From assembly GCA_030765525.1 (NCBI GenBank), contig JAVCCK010000023.1:148837-212836 (forward strand): DNA of 64,000 nt. Direction: 5' to 3'. Within the stretch, counting starts at the first letter, position 1. The number at the start of each line of letters is the position of its first letter. Shown here piece by piece: positions 36,765-47,000 of this stretch. The notes below the pieces were generated by a model. That model was given only the letters and a program-made list of their open reading frames with translations, searched no databases and was not told where the DNA came from. Position numbers and translations under genes: made by a program. Source of the DNA: Candidatus Lernaella stagnicola (lineage in GTDB: Bacteria > Lernaellota > Lernaellaia > Lernaellales > Lernaellaceae).

Positions 36765-37709
36765 CTATGCCTGACTGTTAACCTCCGGCGGTTGGCCCGC
36801 CGCAAAGGGTATACACCACGTTTCGTTGTCGATCAGCAGCCGCATTTCGTACTCGCCGTGCTCCAGCGTAATCGGCGACCCCTGATGCTCCGCCGCACGG
36901 CCGGAAAACACGATTTCGCCGTCTGCCGCGTGCACCTCGACCCGGGCCGAGATCGGCAGACCTGCGTCTTCGGTTGTCGAGAAGGAATAAAAGACCGTCC
37001 AATCCTTCGAGCCCGGTTCCGGCTGCATGCCGAATACCATTTCCCAATCGCGGCCTTCGACCGGGATCGATCGCGTGCTGGGTGCCAACCTTTCGCTCTT
37101 CGCCGAAAGCTGTACGGCTTGCAATTGCCGCTCGGGGAGCATGAATTTTTCCAAGCCCGCCGCCACCATTTCGCCCGTGTCGTTCACCCAAGCGCCCACG
37201 GCCTTGGTAAACCGGCGCACCTGGCCGTGCACGGCCCACAAACGCGCCGCGTGTACGGCGCGGGCGGCGTCGGCAATCGAGTCGTCGAGCACGGCGTGCA
37301 GGATGCGGCCCTTCAGCGTCGGCTCGCCGTCGCGTGTTTCTTCCACGATCGCCATGCGCAGCCGGCAGAAGGGGCATTGCAGCAAGTGCTCGCGCAGCTT
37401 CAGGTCTTCCGGCGGCATGGAGGCGCGCGCGGTTTCCAAGAGGCGCTCGTCGGTCATTTCGTCGCAGCGATACGCATGCTCGGCATCGGGCCGGAAGGTC
37501 CGCAACGCTTCGCGGTCTTCCTCGAGCGCCAGCATGTCCAGGTCGAAAAAGCGCATCGACTCCAAATCGGCGCTGCATGTCGCGCAGACCTCGATGTGCC
37601 GTTGGATCGCCGCGGTTTCAGACACGTTGCAGGCGCCGTCGCGGAAACGCAACAACTGGTCGGCCGACACACATTCTCCGAATTCCAGTATGTCTCTTGG
37701 GTCGTTCAT
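36765..37709 (-). CDS. Protein with two HC2-type zinc fingers and C-terminal beta domain
   Basis: A 314-codon frame begins at the ATG at 37709 behind GGAGG, overlapping the preceding stop as ATGA. Two HxxxCxxC motifs (H38/C42/C45 and H108/C112/C115) match the anti-sigma zinc finger (zf-HC2) pattern. A helical middle and a beta-sandwich-like end (about 225-310, ending WCIPF) follow. There is no membrane helix, unlike most anti-sigma factors, and no sigma gene nearby. It may instead be a redox or zinc-responsive protein-interaction module. The gene at 38857-39660 has a similar finger-plus-beta layout. Confidence 0.82.
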   Translation of the reverse strand: MNDPRDILEFGECVSADQLLRFRDGACNVSETAAIQRHIEVCATCSADLESMRFFDLDMLALEEDREALRTFRPDAEHAYRCDEMTDERLLETARASMPPEDLKLREHLLQCPFCRLRMAIVEETRDGEPTLKGRILHAVLDDSIADAARAVHAARLWAVHGQVRRFTKAVGAWVNDTGEMVAAGLEKFMLPERQLQAVQLSAKSERLAPSTRSIPVEGRDWEMVFGMQPEPGSKDWTVFYSFSTTEDAGLPISARVEVHAADGEIVFSGRAAEHQGSPITLEHGEYEMRLLIDNETWCIPFAAGQPPEVNSQA

Positions 37710-38860
37710 GCGATTGTCCTCCAACGTGGCTCGTCGCGGTCCGTCGCCGTTTCCCAACGCCGGCGGCACCAATCGGTTAGCTGAAAACTGCGGCCTGAAT
37801 CCGGACGCGGCCGCAACCCGATCCAATCCCAGAACAGGTCCTGCACCAGGAGGTCGTTGCGCGCCGGTCCCGGTGGTAATCCACTGGACGCCAGCGGCTT
37901 GACGCTTTTTTGGAGAAATTCGCGGACTACCGTCAGTTCGACGGGCGTGACTTCCTCTTGCTCAAGCAGGGCAATGATATCTTCCCACCCGTGTGGCCGA
38001 AGTTCGGCAAGCATATCGCGCAACGCGCCCAGTTCCAACGGGTATAAATCGGTCGCCAACGTCCACACATGGCCGTGGTAAAATGCCAGCAGCTTGCCGA
38101 TATCCACCAACGTGCGATGAATGCGCTCGCGGGTTGCCTCCGGAACGCTACGTTGGGCGCGACGCCACCCATCCAAGCTCTGACTCACATGCCACACCAG
38201 GTTTAGAAGCCGGACGGGATCGATGTGTTCCATAAGCGTCGCCGTCACGTTTTCCAGCCACTCGGCGCCTTCGGCCTGCCGTTCGAGCCGCTGAACTTCC
38301 GTGAACGCCTGCTCGACGCCGTCCGCCCAATGATTCCACGCCTCGCGAACCGCCTCCGGACGTTTCGAAAGCTCCACCGCGCTCCAGGCGATACGCGCCG
38401 GTTCCTTGTGCTGTATGTTTTCGAACACGTCCCACGCGCACTGCCGGTAGGGTGGCTCGATATCCTTGTTTCCCGATTCGCGCGCGACGGCGTTGTTCCA
38501 CAACAACGTGACGATCATCGCCCAGGGGTGCTTCCTCTCCCGCCGCGCACAAAACTCCCTGCCGTCGATCTCGGCCACGTGCGTTGGCGCCGCGAAATTC
38601 GCGCCCATGCACTGGGTGGCGCAGTGGTATAGGGGGCAGATATTCGTGGCGGTTTTCGCCGGGCTGCGGCGTGCCAGGTGTGTCGCCCAGTGGATCAAAT
38701 TCGGATACATGAAGGTGTCGACCAGGCGCGCGCAATCCTGCTGCGTCAAGGAAAGGTGATGATTCGCCCGCTCCAAAATGAACAACATGAGGTTTTGGGC
38801 TTCCTCGGGTGAGTAGTGTCCCCTCATCGCCATTTCACGGTCGCTTTCGTTCACATTCAT
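37706..38860 (-). CDS. Unknown soluble protein with Cys cluster
   Basis: This product of 384 aa starts at the ATG at 38860 directly after a G6 ribosome site and overlaps the previous stop as ATGA; a 48-codon upstream extension is implausible. It is helical. A cluster near residues 75-105 (CPLYHCATQCMG and, about 20 residues on, FCARRERKHPW) could bind zinc or an Fe-S centre. It lies between the two zinc-finger proteins and probably acts with them. I do not recognise the family. Confidence 0.78.
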   Translation of the reverse strand: MNVNESDREMAMRGHYSPEEAQNLMLFILERANHHLSLTQQDCARLVDTFMYPNLIHWATHLARRSPAKTATNICPLYHCATQCMGANFAAPTHVAEIDGREFCARRERKHPWAMIVTLLWNNAVARESGNKDIEPPYRQCAWDVFENIQHKEPARIAWSAVELSKRPEAVREAWNHWADGVEQAFTEVQRLERQAEGAEWLENVTATLMEHIDPVRLLNLVWHVSQSLDGWRRAQRSVPEATRERIHRTLVDIGKLLAFYHGHVWTLATDLYPLELGALRDMLAELRPHGWEDIIALLEQEEVTPVELTVVREFLQKSVKPLASSGLPPGPARNDLLVQDLFWDWIGLRPRPDSGRSFQLTDWCRRRWETATDRDEPRWRTIA

Positions 38861-39660
38861 TTTCTTTCCCCCCATGTGCGAAGGTCGAGCACCACGTCGC
38901 GCTGCTCCACCAAATCGACGCCCTCCCGCCGTATCAGCAACCGCCAACGGCCGGGTTCCAGCGCCACCGTTTCGCCCTTGCATTGCGGATAAGCCGAAGA
39001 CCAATACACCGACGAGTCTTCCTCCTGCCGCAGTTCCAAGCGAATGTTTTTCTTTTCTTCCGCCTGCGTCGTCACCTGTTCGACGACCAAGCTCAGCGGC
39101 TTTCCCTTCACGCCGACGCGGATGTTCAGTCCCTCCTCGGCGTCCACAAAATCATACGTCAGATGTCCCGTCCCCGCGGCCTCGCCCTGCGTCGCCCCGC
39201 CCAACACCGCCGCGGTGGCCAACCCTGTCGGCTCGGGCGAAAAACCGCTTTCCAACAGGCGACCGGTCTTACCGATCAGCAGCGTGATCGCCTCGGCATA
39301 TTCCTTACGGAACGTGCGCAGCATTCGCCGCGTCTGGGCCGCCGCCACGTTGACCCACCGGGGCCGCACCGCCCAAAACGCTTGGCGACACTGCGGGCAG
39401 TCGCGGTAGTGCGCCGCCAGTTCCGGCGTTTGCTCGTATCGCTCGGCCGCGCTGAGATCGGCGAAATACGGCAGGTTCTCCAAGAACATGGCGCACGCGG
39501 CCTTCGTCTCGCGAACGCCGCCGAAATCCTCACGTAAAAATGACTGCAATTCGGGGTCGTTTTCGTCGATCCACCGCCAGGCCTCCGCGAGTGCCTGGGC
39601 GTCAAAGGAAGCGCCGGTCAAGTACGCTGCGATCATGTTACGGGCGGTGTGTTTGTCCAT
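38857..39660 (-). CDS. Protein with HC2-type zinc finger and beta-rich C-terminus
   Basis: A 267-aa product; the start ATG overlaps the preceding stop as TGATG. One HxxxCxxC motif (H84/C88/C91, HYRDCPQC) follows about 80 helical residues. Residues 165-260 form a beta-rich domain (LSLVVEQVTTQ ... GRWRLLIRREG). The layout parallels the two-finger protein at 36765-37709, so the two may be distant paralogues. There is no signal or membrane segment. Confidence 0.8.
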   Translation of the reverse strand: MDKHTARNMIAAYLTGASFDAQALAEAWRWIDENDPELQSFLREDFGGVRETKAACAMFLENLPYFADLSAAERYEQTPELAAHYRDCPQCRQAFWAVRPRWVNVAAAQTRRMLRTFRKEYAEAITLLIGKTGRLLESGFSPEPTGLATAAVLGGATQGEAAGTGHLTYDFVDAEEGLNIRVGVKGKPLSLVVEQVTTQAEEKKNIRLELRQEEDSSVYWSSAYPQCKGETVALEPGRWRLLIRREGVDLVEQRDVVLDLRTWGERK

Positions 39661-41786
39661 CAGTGCCGCTCTTCGCGCTGCGCTTTAGTTGCTGGTTTCG
39701 TCGAACCCAAATGAGCAGTCAGCAACTCGAGGAGTTGTGCGGCGGCGATCTCATTCTGGCCGTCGTTCGCTTCCCCGCCTCCGAGACCCAGGCGCCGCAT
39801 GAGCTCGCCCCTGTCGCCGGCCGATTGATCCACGCGCGTGAGATACCACAGCGGCAAAAACAGATGATGTGGCACGTTGCCGTCTCCCTCGGCTTGCCGC
39901 GTCTGCTTCCAGGCGCGGAAACAAGCGCGCAACCGGCTGGTGAATCGATCCAGGCTGTCGACATCCAGGCGTTTTTTAAGGAAATTCTCAACGATTTCCT
40001 TCTCGACGATAAAATCGCGGCGGGTCAAAAAGACATCGAGTTCCTTCTGCGTCCGGCAGCTTTGCAGTTCCTCCACCAGCGACTTGATCGCGGGCTCTTC
40101 CAACAGCGCGACGGCCCACTGGTCACTGGCCACGCCGTCGGCCGCACCGCGGCGCACGGCTTCCCAAAGCAGTTCCTGCGGATACCAGAACCAAAACTCG
40201 CGCACGAAGCGTTTGAAGGTCCAACGGTCGGGACGTTGGGGCTGCACGATGTCTGAATGGAGGAACACGTACACCGCAAACGCCCAGAGCGAAGTGTGGT
40301 TGGCCGGTACGCAATGGGCGAAGGTGGCGATGGTTTTCAAGATCGCCGGGGAGCGGTAGGTACGTATTTCCTTCTGGGCCAGAATTTCCGCAGTGGGCTG
40401 CTTGTTCCAACGCGCGTCGACATAAACCCGTAGGCGACGGCGCACATCGTGCATCGTCTCGTATACGTCGATCGCCGGGAACTTGGCGGCCAACCGCTGA
40501 ATCGTTTCTGAAGTTTTCTCCGGCCACGTCGCCTTGGCGAGCGAACCGGCGATGATTTCGTCGACCGCCTGCCGTTTGACTTCGTGGGCCGTCGCTTCGG
40601 TCGGCGCTGTTTCGGCGGCGATACTGGCGAAAAACGTGTGGCGGGTATGGCGAATCGCTTCGCGCAACATCCGCAAGTATTCGACGCCCATCTCGTTGTC
40701 CGCATAGGCGTCAGCTTCCTGAATGTGCGGTAACCGAAGGCTCTCCGCCGGAGCGACGACGCGAGTTTCGGGCACCTGATCCGATAGAATCTGCCGATCG
40801 TCGTAAAAGGGGAAGTTTCGGCAGCAACTCAGCCACCACGTGGCGAATTTCGAATGAAACGCGAAGTAGGGGTAGCCCGACAGCACCAGGTCGATCCTCG
40901 TTTCCCAAAAATGCTGGACGCTGTGGGCCAGGCGAGACGGATCCGACCAACCCAAAACGTCACCCGCCACATTCCACACGCATCGCTCCAGTTGCGCCGC
41001 CGCCCTCTCCAGCGCGCCGGCGCGCTCCCGACCCAAACGGACCGCCAATTTCTCGGGTAGGATCGCCCAATCCGGAATTCGCCCGGTATGGCCCGCGTCT
41101 TGGACTCCCATTTCGGTCAATTGGCTCGGGCAGGTTTGTAGCGATCCGCGCAAAAAGCGAACGATTTCAGATTCTTCGGTCCAGTAGTCCACGATCTTGC
41201 GAAAGAGGAACTCGTGGCAAGTAGCCAAATAGAGAAATCCGCCCATGCACCGTTCCCACGGTTCATGGAGCCTGGTTCGCGGGCAAAATTCCGCGGCGGT
41301 AAGGTCGACCGCCAATTCCACGAGCTGCGAGATGATTTGGTCGTCATCCAGCGTGGAGTCGGTGGCGTGCCTAAATCGCTCGACCAAAATCCGGTACATC
41401 GCCGCCGGTTCGGCCAAAAATTCCATGAACGCGGCGAGGCGAAGTCGCAGAGTCGTCGGCGGGGTTCGCGCAATGAGGTTGGGAAACGCGGCGATAGCAT
41501 AGCGAAATCCCACTCGCTCGATCGCTTCGGCAAGTTTTTGGTCGTCGGCGACAGACGCGAGGGGACGAAGGTGTTGGCGGCAATCGGCGACGAATCGTTC
41601 CCGCACCGCGCCCTCGTCGGCCGGCATCAACCTTGCCAGGCACGGATCGGCCATCACACGGGCTTCGGCGACCGCATCGGCGTCGTTTTCCTCATCCAGG
41701 AAGAGGCGCAGTCGACCCTCATGCTTTTCGAAAAAGCATTTTGTTTCGAACACTTCCGAAACGGATATTGGCGTTTGGTCCGCCAT
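39660..41786 (-). CDS. Unknown 708-aa protein, first gene of the twelve-gene operon
   Basis: This soluble, helical, Trp- and Arg-rich protein has no motif that I recognise. The ATG at 41786 follows AAAGGA with a suitable spacer. It is the promoter-proximal gene of the CHAT/Clp/kinase/Hsp70 operon and is coupled to the zinc-finger gene by a 1-base stop/start overlap, so it could be the sensor or specificity factor. That role is a guess from position only. Confidence 0.8.
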   Translation of the reverse strand: MADQTPISVSEVFETKCFFEKHEGRLRLFLDEENDADAVAEARVMADPCLARLMPADEGAVRERFVADCRQHLRPLASVADDQKLAEAIERVGFRYAIAAFPNLIARTPPTTLRLRLAAFMEFLAEPAAMYRILVERFRHATDSTLDDDQIISQLVELAVDLTAAEFCPRTRLHEPWERCMGGFLYLATCHEFLFRKIVDYWTEESEIVRFLRGSLQTCPSQLTEMGVQDAGHTGRIPDWAILPEKLAVRLGRERAGALERAAAQLERCVWNVAGDVLGWSDPSRLAHSVQHFWETRIDLVLSGYPYFAFHSKFATWWLSCCRNFPFYDDRQILSDQVPETRVVAPAESLRLPHIQEADAYADNEMGVEYLRMLREAIRHTRHTFFASIAAETAPTEATAHEVKRQAVDEIIAGSLAKATWPEKTSETIQRLAAKFPAIDVYETMHDVRRRLRVYVDARWNKQPTAEILAQKEIRTYRSPAILKTIATFAHCVPANHTSLWAFAVYVFLHSDIVQPQRPDRWTFKRFVREFWFWYPQELLWEAVRRGAADGVASDQWAVALLEEPAIKSLVEELQSCRTQKELDVFLTRRDFIVEKEIVENFLKKRLDVDSLDRFTSRLRACFRAWKQTRQAEGDGNVPHHLFLPLWYLTRVDQSAGDRGELMRRLGLGGGEANDGQNEIAAAQLLELLTAHLGSTKPATKAQREERH

Positions 41787-42274
41787 GCCGCGGTCCTTTC
41801 TTCACGCGTTCTGCAAACGCGCGCGGGTGCTGCCCACCCCACGATTCAACCTAATAGATGGATAACCCACCCCATCTTTCACACGCCACCTAAAAAACCG
41901 CCCACGCTAGTCGAATTCGCCAAGCTTCCATCCTCGACTTCGCAAGCGCTTTCAATTCACGCGAAATCTATCAGCAAGACGAATCATGCCGCCGGCGAAA
42001 ATTCCTGTTGTAGTGATTCGGCAAGCCGGAAAACACACTTCTTCTTAGGTGACCAAAATCTCAGCGAACGCCGCGACCCGGCCACTGCTCCATGCAGGCT
42101 CGGCGAGAACGTTTTTGGTTACCCCATTAAGATGGTTCTAGATTGGCAAAACGACGCCGATTGTCAAGGCTCCAGGCAAATGCGTCGGCACCGGGAAACC
42201 GGCGGCAAACGAACGTCTTCGGCCGCCAAATATGTCGCAACGGACGCAAAATAGTGACGTTTCCGCCGTAAATT

Positions 42275-42300
42275 GCCGCCGCGTGCCGCAAATCGGCGGC
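42275..42300. repeat. GC-rich inverted repeat
   Basis: GCCGCCG (42275-42281) and CGGCGGC (42294-42300) pair across a 12-base loop; a T6 run begins ten bases later. It could be an operator, or a terminator for an unseen short rightward transcript. Confidence 0.3.
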
Positions 42301-42329
42301 GCGTGTCACGTTTTTTCAAACGGCAATCC

Positions 42330-42357
42330 TTGCTATCGCGAAATGAGTTAATAAAAT
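42330..42357 (+). promoter_or_regulatory. Sigma-70-like promoter of the secreted-protein gene
   Basis: TTGCTA (42330-42335) and TAAAAT (42352-42357) are separated by 16 bases in an AT-rich island in otherwise G+C-rich DNA, about 125 bases before the start at 42484. Confidence 0.35.
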
Positions 42358-42483
42358 AACTTTAAGAAAACGAATGCGATCATCAGGTGGAAGATTACGT
42401 CCGGTCACCCAACATCAAGAGACATGGGAGTGTCCAACCGAAAAGACGGCGATGCGGTAAAAAACTAATCAAAGGAGAAAAAA

Positions 42484-43131
42484 ATGAAACCGATGACATG
42501 GCTGGCAGTAGTGGCGACCCTCGCACTCGCCGTGCCCGTGGCGGCCCATGTACCCTACGTCGAGCACGCCGATTTCACCGGGCAGCGGCCCTTTGTCATG
42601 ACGGGCAATCCCGAGCAATCCATTGCCGTTTATGCTTGGTTGGAAACTGATTTCGTGAGCCCGGCCGATGATATTGACGTGTATCAGTTCGAACTCGTCG
42701 AGGAAGCGTTGGTGTACGCCGAACTGATTGTTCCCGCGTGCGTCGGGTATGAAGACTACGCGCCGTGGTACGCCGTGGTCGGCCCGAATTTCCCCCAACC
42801 CACCCAGCCGCTGCCCTTCAACCTGCCCGAGGGGTATGGAGCGGTGGTGATGGAAAACACCGAGCCGGGCGAACCGCGCACCACCTTCTACGAGTTTTTC
42901 GGCAACCAAACCTACTACGAAGGTCCGGTTTTCGAGCATGTGATCGACCAACCCGGCGTTTACTATGTGGTCGTGTGGGACCCGTGGGAATTGGGCGGCG
43001 ATTACACCTTGGCCCTGGGCAAGGAAGAAATCTGGGGGCTGACGGACATTCTGCGGGCGTTGATTGTTACGCCGTGGATTCGCCAGGACCGCGTTTTGCA
43101 CGTGGACGAGTGTGTGTTACCGATCGAATAA
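42484..43131 (+). CDS. Secreted protein of unknown function
   Basis: The product is 215 residues with a clean signal peptide (cut after VAAHV or nearby, about residue 20) and an acidic, aromatic beta-rich body (repeated YY, VVVWDPWE, GDYTLALG). That resembles pre-peptidase or Ig-like secreted beta-sandwiches but has no certain family. Start ATG 42484 follows AAAGGAG. The last 25 residues (DILRALIVTPWIRQDR) could form an amphipathic helix. It is followed by a membrane protein gene 42 bases downstream, probably in the same transcript. Confidence 0.82.
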   Translation: MKPMTWLAVVATLALAVPVAAHVPYVEHADFTGQRPFVMTGNPEQSIAVYAWLETDFVSPADDIDVYQFELVEEALVYAELIVPACVGYEDYAPWYAVVGPNFPQPTQPLPFNLPEGYGAVVMENTEPGEPRTTFYEFFGNQTYYEGPVFEHVIDQPGVYYVVVWDPWELGGDYTLALGKEEIWGLTDILRALIVTPWIRQDRVLHVDECVLPIE

Positions 43132-43173
43132 ACCGTCGCATTTTCGAGGAAAAATAACTCAAGGGAGCATCGC

Positions 43174-43710
43174 ATGCAACGAACCAAGCTCGAATTGTTT
43201 CTGATCAATCTCGCCGGCGGTGTCGCGGTACTCGGCAGCTACGCCTACGGCCTGCTGACCCATCCGGGCCGGGGCAACGAGTTGTGGGGAGGCGTGCCGG
43301 ACGGGCTGCAGGGCGTGTACGGGATTTCGATGCTCTTGGCCGCGGCGGGATACCTGCTTTTCTTCTTTCATGTGGTCGTTCGCATGCGGCCGGAGGAAGT
43401 AAAACTTTTCCGCGGGCTGCCGTTTCGCTTCTTTCACGTGCTGTTCGGCATGATTTTGCTGCCGTCTTCGCTGTGGATGACGCTCACGTTCGCCTATCTG
43501 GACACGCCCACAACCCTGCTGTGGCTGGCCGTGCGCCTGGTGCTGGCGCTGGTCGCGTTGGGGTCGCTGCTGATGCTGATCGCCCTGGCGCAACTGCGCC
43601 GCCGCGCCCCGGATCAGTTTTGGTGGCCGTCCGTGCTCGGCGCAGCGCTGTTTACGTTTCACACGCTGGTACTCGATGCCCTACTCTGGCCGGCACTGTT
43701 TCCGGTTTGA
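43174..43710 (+). CDS. Integral membrane protein, about five segments
   Basis: A 178-aa hydrophobic protein with about five predicted membrane helices (for example ISMLLAAAGYLLFFFHVVV and LVLALVALGSLLMLIALAQ). The start is the ATG at 43174 behind GGGAG. It resembles small four- or five-helix quinone- or haem-associated membrane proteins only in shape; no motif is visible. It is probably co-transcribed with the secreted protein gene. Confidence 0.82.
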   Translation: MQRTKLELFLINLAGGVAVLGSYAYGLLTHPGRGNELWGGVPDGLQGVYGISMLLAAAGYLLFFFHVVVRMRPEEVKLFRGLPFRFFHVLFGMILLPSSLWMTLTFAYLDTPTTLLWLAVRLVLALVALGSLLMLIALAQLRRRAPDQFWWPSVLGAALFTFHTLVLDALLWPALFPV

Positions 43711-44005
43711 GATTGCCCGGAAAATCGCCGTATTCACAGAAGCCCACTCCCGACCAGACGGCCGAGCCGCCGTCGCGGGCCGACCATTCTCCGTCGAACT
43801 CAAAGCCGAGCATACCGCCGCCCGGCACGAGCGCGGCCACGGGCGTCGAGGCTCGCGCGGTGTAGCGAAACACGCCGCGGCGCGATCTCATTTCGCCTTC
43901 CCAACGGGTCGGTGCGAGGACTCGTCCGTCGTGGGCGGGATGATCATCAACTTCCAGGTACCGAACACGGAGGCCGCGCATCGCTTCGGGCGGGCGACCG
44001 GGCAA
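43652..44005 (-). pseudogene. Possible 3' remnant of a gene next to the NACHT gene
   Basis: A 117-codon leftward frame reads like protein (RWEGEMRSRRGVFRYTARAS, GVGFCEYGDF) with balanced composition. It overlaps the end of the convergent membrane gene, has no ribosome site, and begins abruptly 35 bases after the stop of the lower-G+C NACHT gene. It may be the C-terminal stump of a gene cut by arrival of that defence gene. A chance antisense frame is the alternative. Confidence 0.3.
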
Positions 44006-44039
44006 GAAAGCTGCGAAGCCGGGCTAGTTGCATTGGCTT

Positions 44040-47000
44040 CTAATCGCTACTGTTGGTGGACCGATCCGCCATCCCTTTATCGAACCACAATTTCAATATG
44101 CGATAAGACCAGGGATGGAGGTTTATTGTTAAAAACGGTTGGATGATCGAGATCGCCATCCTTCTGCTAACTCTACGAGCAACGAAATCGACGATTCCTG
44201 TCACATGTTGATCGCCTGTTTCTTCGTGCCATCTTGCCTCTGCGATCGCATGGGTCACCGCTTCCAACGTTTTTTCGCACCACATGTTTTCTATGGCCCG
44301 TTCTAGCCAGGTGATCAAGGCGGGCGAAGCAACCCATTGCCTCAGTTCTGTCCGCACCAGCGTGACGCGAGCATCCGTTACGCCAAGTTCCGAAACGATT
44401 GAAAGAAGCCACAACTTGAGTCCGATATTCTGCACGACCGACAACTTGTCGTCGAGTTCGTCATCGCTCAATTGTCGTAGTATGTTGCCAATAGTGCGCC
44501 TCTCTACGTCGGCCCACCTTTCCAAATCTACGTCCATCAATCCAAGAATCAATTCCTTAGGAATCCTGTCCGCGATCGTAGACAATATTGAAATGATTCG
44601 TGCCACTTTTCGCTTAATGTCGAATTGAAGCCGTTCCAAGTCCTCCGTTTTGAAAACGCCGGTTTTCCCCGGAAGACGTGGGCGTTGCCCGTTCAAAAGG
44701 TCAATGTTCGCCTTAATCAGTTCTTCGAACTCCCAAAGGACATATTCTGCTATCCGTTCGATTTCGCCTTTCGAGAAAAGGTAGTCAACGATTTGCGAAA
44801 AGCCCGATGTGAGCCAATCCTTTTTGTCTGTTTCCAAACGGGAAACTGCTTTTTCAATAAACAGCCTTTCTCTTTCTTCCGGCCACGCCCGTTCTTTCGC
44901 AAATGCCGCCGCCAATCCCGCGTCCGCGATGTCCCCCTGGGAAATCAAATCTGACGCCAAATCGTCGAAATTCGCTAGTTGATGCTTCGAGGCGATCTGC
45001 CAGACTTGCCACCGTGTCGCCGTGTCGGCGACTAAAGCGTTCTCACGAAGACGCTGAGTGGCGTCGTCTGTGAGCGTGCAACTCATTAGCAAGTTCGATA
45101 CTGTGTGTTTGAACATCACGTAGCTTTGACCTGCTCGGTCTTGACTCCCAGCCCGTACTCGATAGCGATTGACTACCTCCTCCGCCTGCTCTGGTCCCTT
45201 TTGCTTAAGGAGCGCCAACCGGAGATTGCTGATCAGGGCCTCTAATTCTGCTGGCTGCTTTTCTCGATATTGATCAAGATACTCTTGCTTGTGTTCATCA
45301 AGGAGCAAAGACACCAGCCACTCGCTGTCCACTGGGGCGCTAACGCTTGCCAGCAGTTCCATCAGATAAACGTCATCGAACGGATCTCCGCGGCCAAGCA
45401 TTGTTTGCACCGTCGCTATCGACCGGGGAGCGTCAAAGTGATGCAAGAAATGGAAAGCGCCCGAAAGCGTCTTTAGATCGCTGGCATTTCGCAAACGATA
45501 CTCAAGGGCGTCTGCATCGGACGCATCCCCATATCTTCGTACCGTTTTCATCGATAGAAATACCGACTCAGCTGGCCCGGCTTCTCGTAGTCTTTTCCGG
45601 GCCAGACGAAGCGCGACATGAAGAGGCGCAATTTCCCAAAGGGCAATCTCACCACCACTCGCATTTGTGTATGGGTCGCTCGCCCATTTTTCCGCCCCAG
45701 GCATAATCCCTGATAGGAAGCCTTCATCTCCCATCCGTGCCAATGCTCGTTGCGCATTCCCGTGGCGGATTGAGTGCGGGAGAGAAAACGCCATGTTGGT
45801 CTTCAAATGATCGGCGCAATTCTTCGATCCAAGAATTACCATAGCATTGGTTGCTCGCCATATTTTGAAGGTGTCTTGACTGGCATCTTCTTGAAAGACG
45901 AGAGATTCAAGTAGTTGAACACTGCTCTCGCCCATTTCGACGGCGCAGCGAGCCGCGAGCAGAAGGTCCACGGAGACAATCGAGTCTAAGAATCTCTTTC
46001 GTTCCACCTCCGGTACTCGCGGCGATGCAAACATCCAGGCATCATCAGAAATACTATTCTGAAGCGTATTGAGGTAAGATGTCCACTTGCATGCCAAGAT
46101 AAATGATGCAAAATAGTCTGCCGTGAGATCGTGGCCAAGGGTGACCCACCCTCCATCGGATACGTTGATGACCTCATAGTGCCGCAGAAGGCGTTGAATA
46201 TTGATATCCGTCATGCCTCGAATACCGAGCGGCGCATCATTGTCCGAAACGGAATTTAAAACTGATCGCAAGGCCGTTACAAATTCATCGAGCGAAAAGA
46301 TGGACTTTTGACGTTCGACCCTCAGAGCAAAGGAAAGCCTTTGGGCCAGAAACTGTACTGCCTCAAATGGTATGTCGTGTAAGGACTCGTCCAAGAGATG
46401 AGATAATTCCTGGTTTCTTTTAAATCGCAAAAGGAAGACATGTTCCAGCAGGTGCCCAATGGAGTCAGGGACCATCCCAGTTTCCTTGAACACTCTGGCG
46501 GCAGTCTTTAACGCGAACGGCAAGGAAAAAACCCCGTAACCCAAGGTGGATAACTTCTCTCTAATTTGATTTACAAATGCGGCTTCTAATTGTGAGTCCT
46601 CAAAAACTTTACCAGAGAAAGTGAGAATTTGATCCATGTTCAGAACATAAAGTTCAATTACGGATCGAATACAGGGCAAGTAAACGGGGTACCGCAGACC
46701 AGCACTCCTGGTTGAGAGAACACAAGATACCCGCCCCTTATAGAACTTAATTACCTCAGTAATCTCATCCAGGACTTTTTGAGCATCTGGCCCCTCGATT
46801 TCATTCAAGCCATCACAAAGCAACAGAAAACGGCCCGGTAAAGACGCCCAATGCCCATGGTGGATATTCAAGCTATTTTTAACGAGTCGATGGAGGTCCC
46901 CGCGATATTGCTTCAGACAAATTAAAATTGGTAGGGGAGAATTTTTATCTTCTTTGCGTAGCAATGCAGATGCGGTGCAAGTCATCTCAAGAGTTGTCGT

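Larger units (their letters stand above)
41787..42483. other. Long divergent intergenic region
   Basis: About 700 bases without a convincing gene, between the start of the large leftward operon and a rightward secreted-protein gene. It should contain the operon promoter, which I could not define. It holds a GC-rich hairpin (42275-42300) and a sigma-70-like promoter for the rightward gene. Confidence 0.5.

Noticed and set aside
36765-37709. A classical anti-sigma/ECF sigma pair
   Set aside because: No sigma factor gene is present in the operon, and the protein has no membrane segment.
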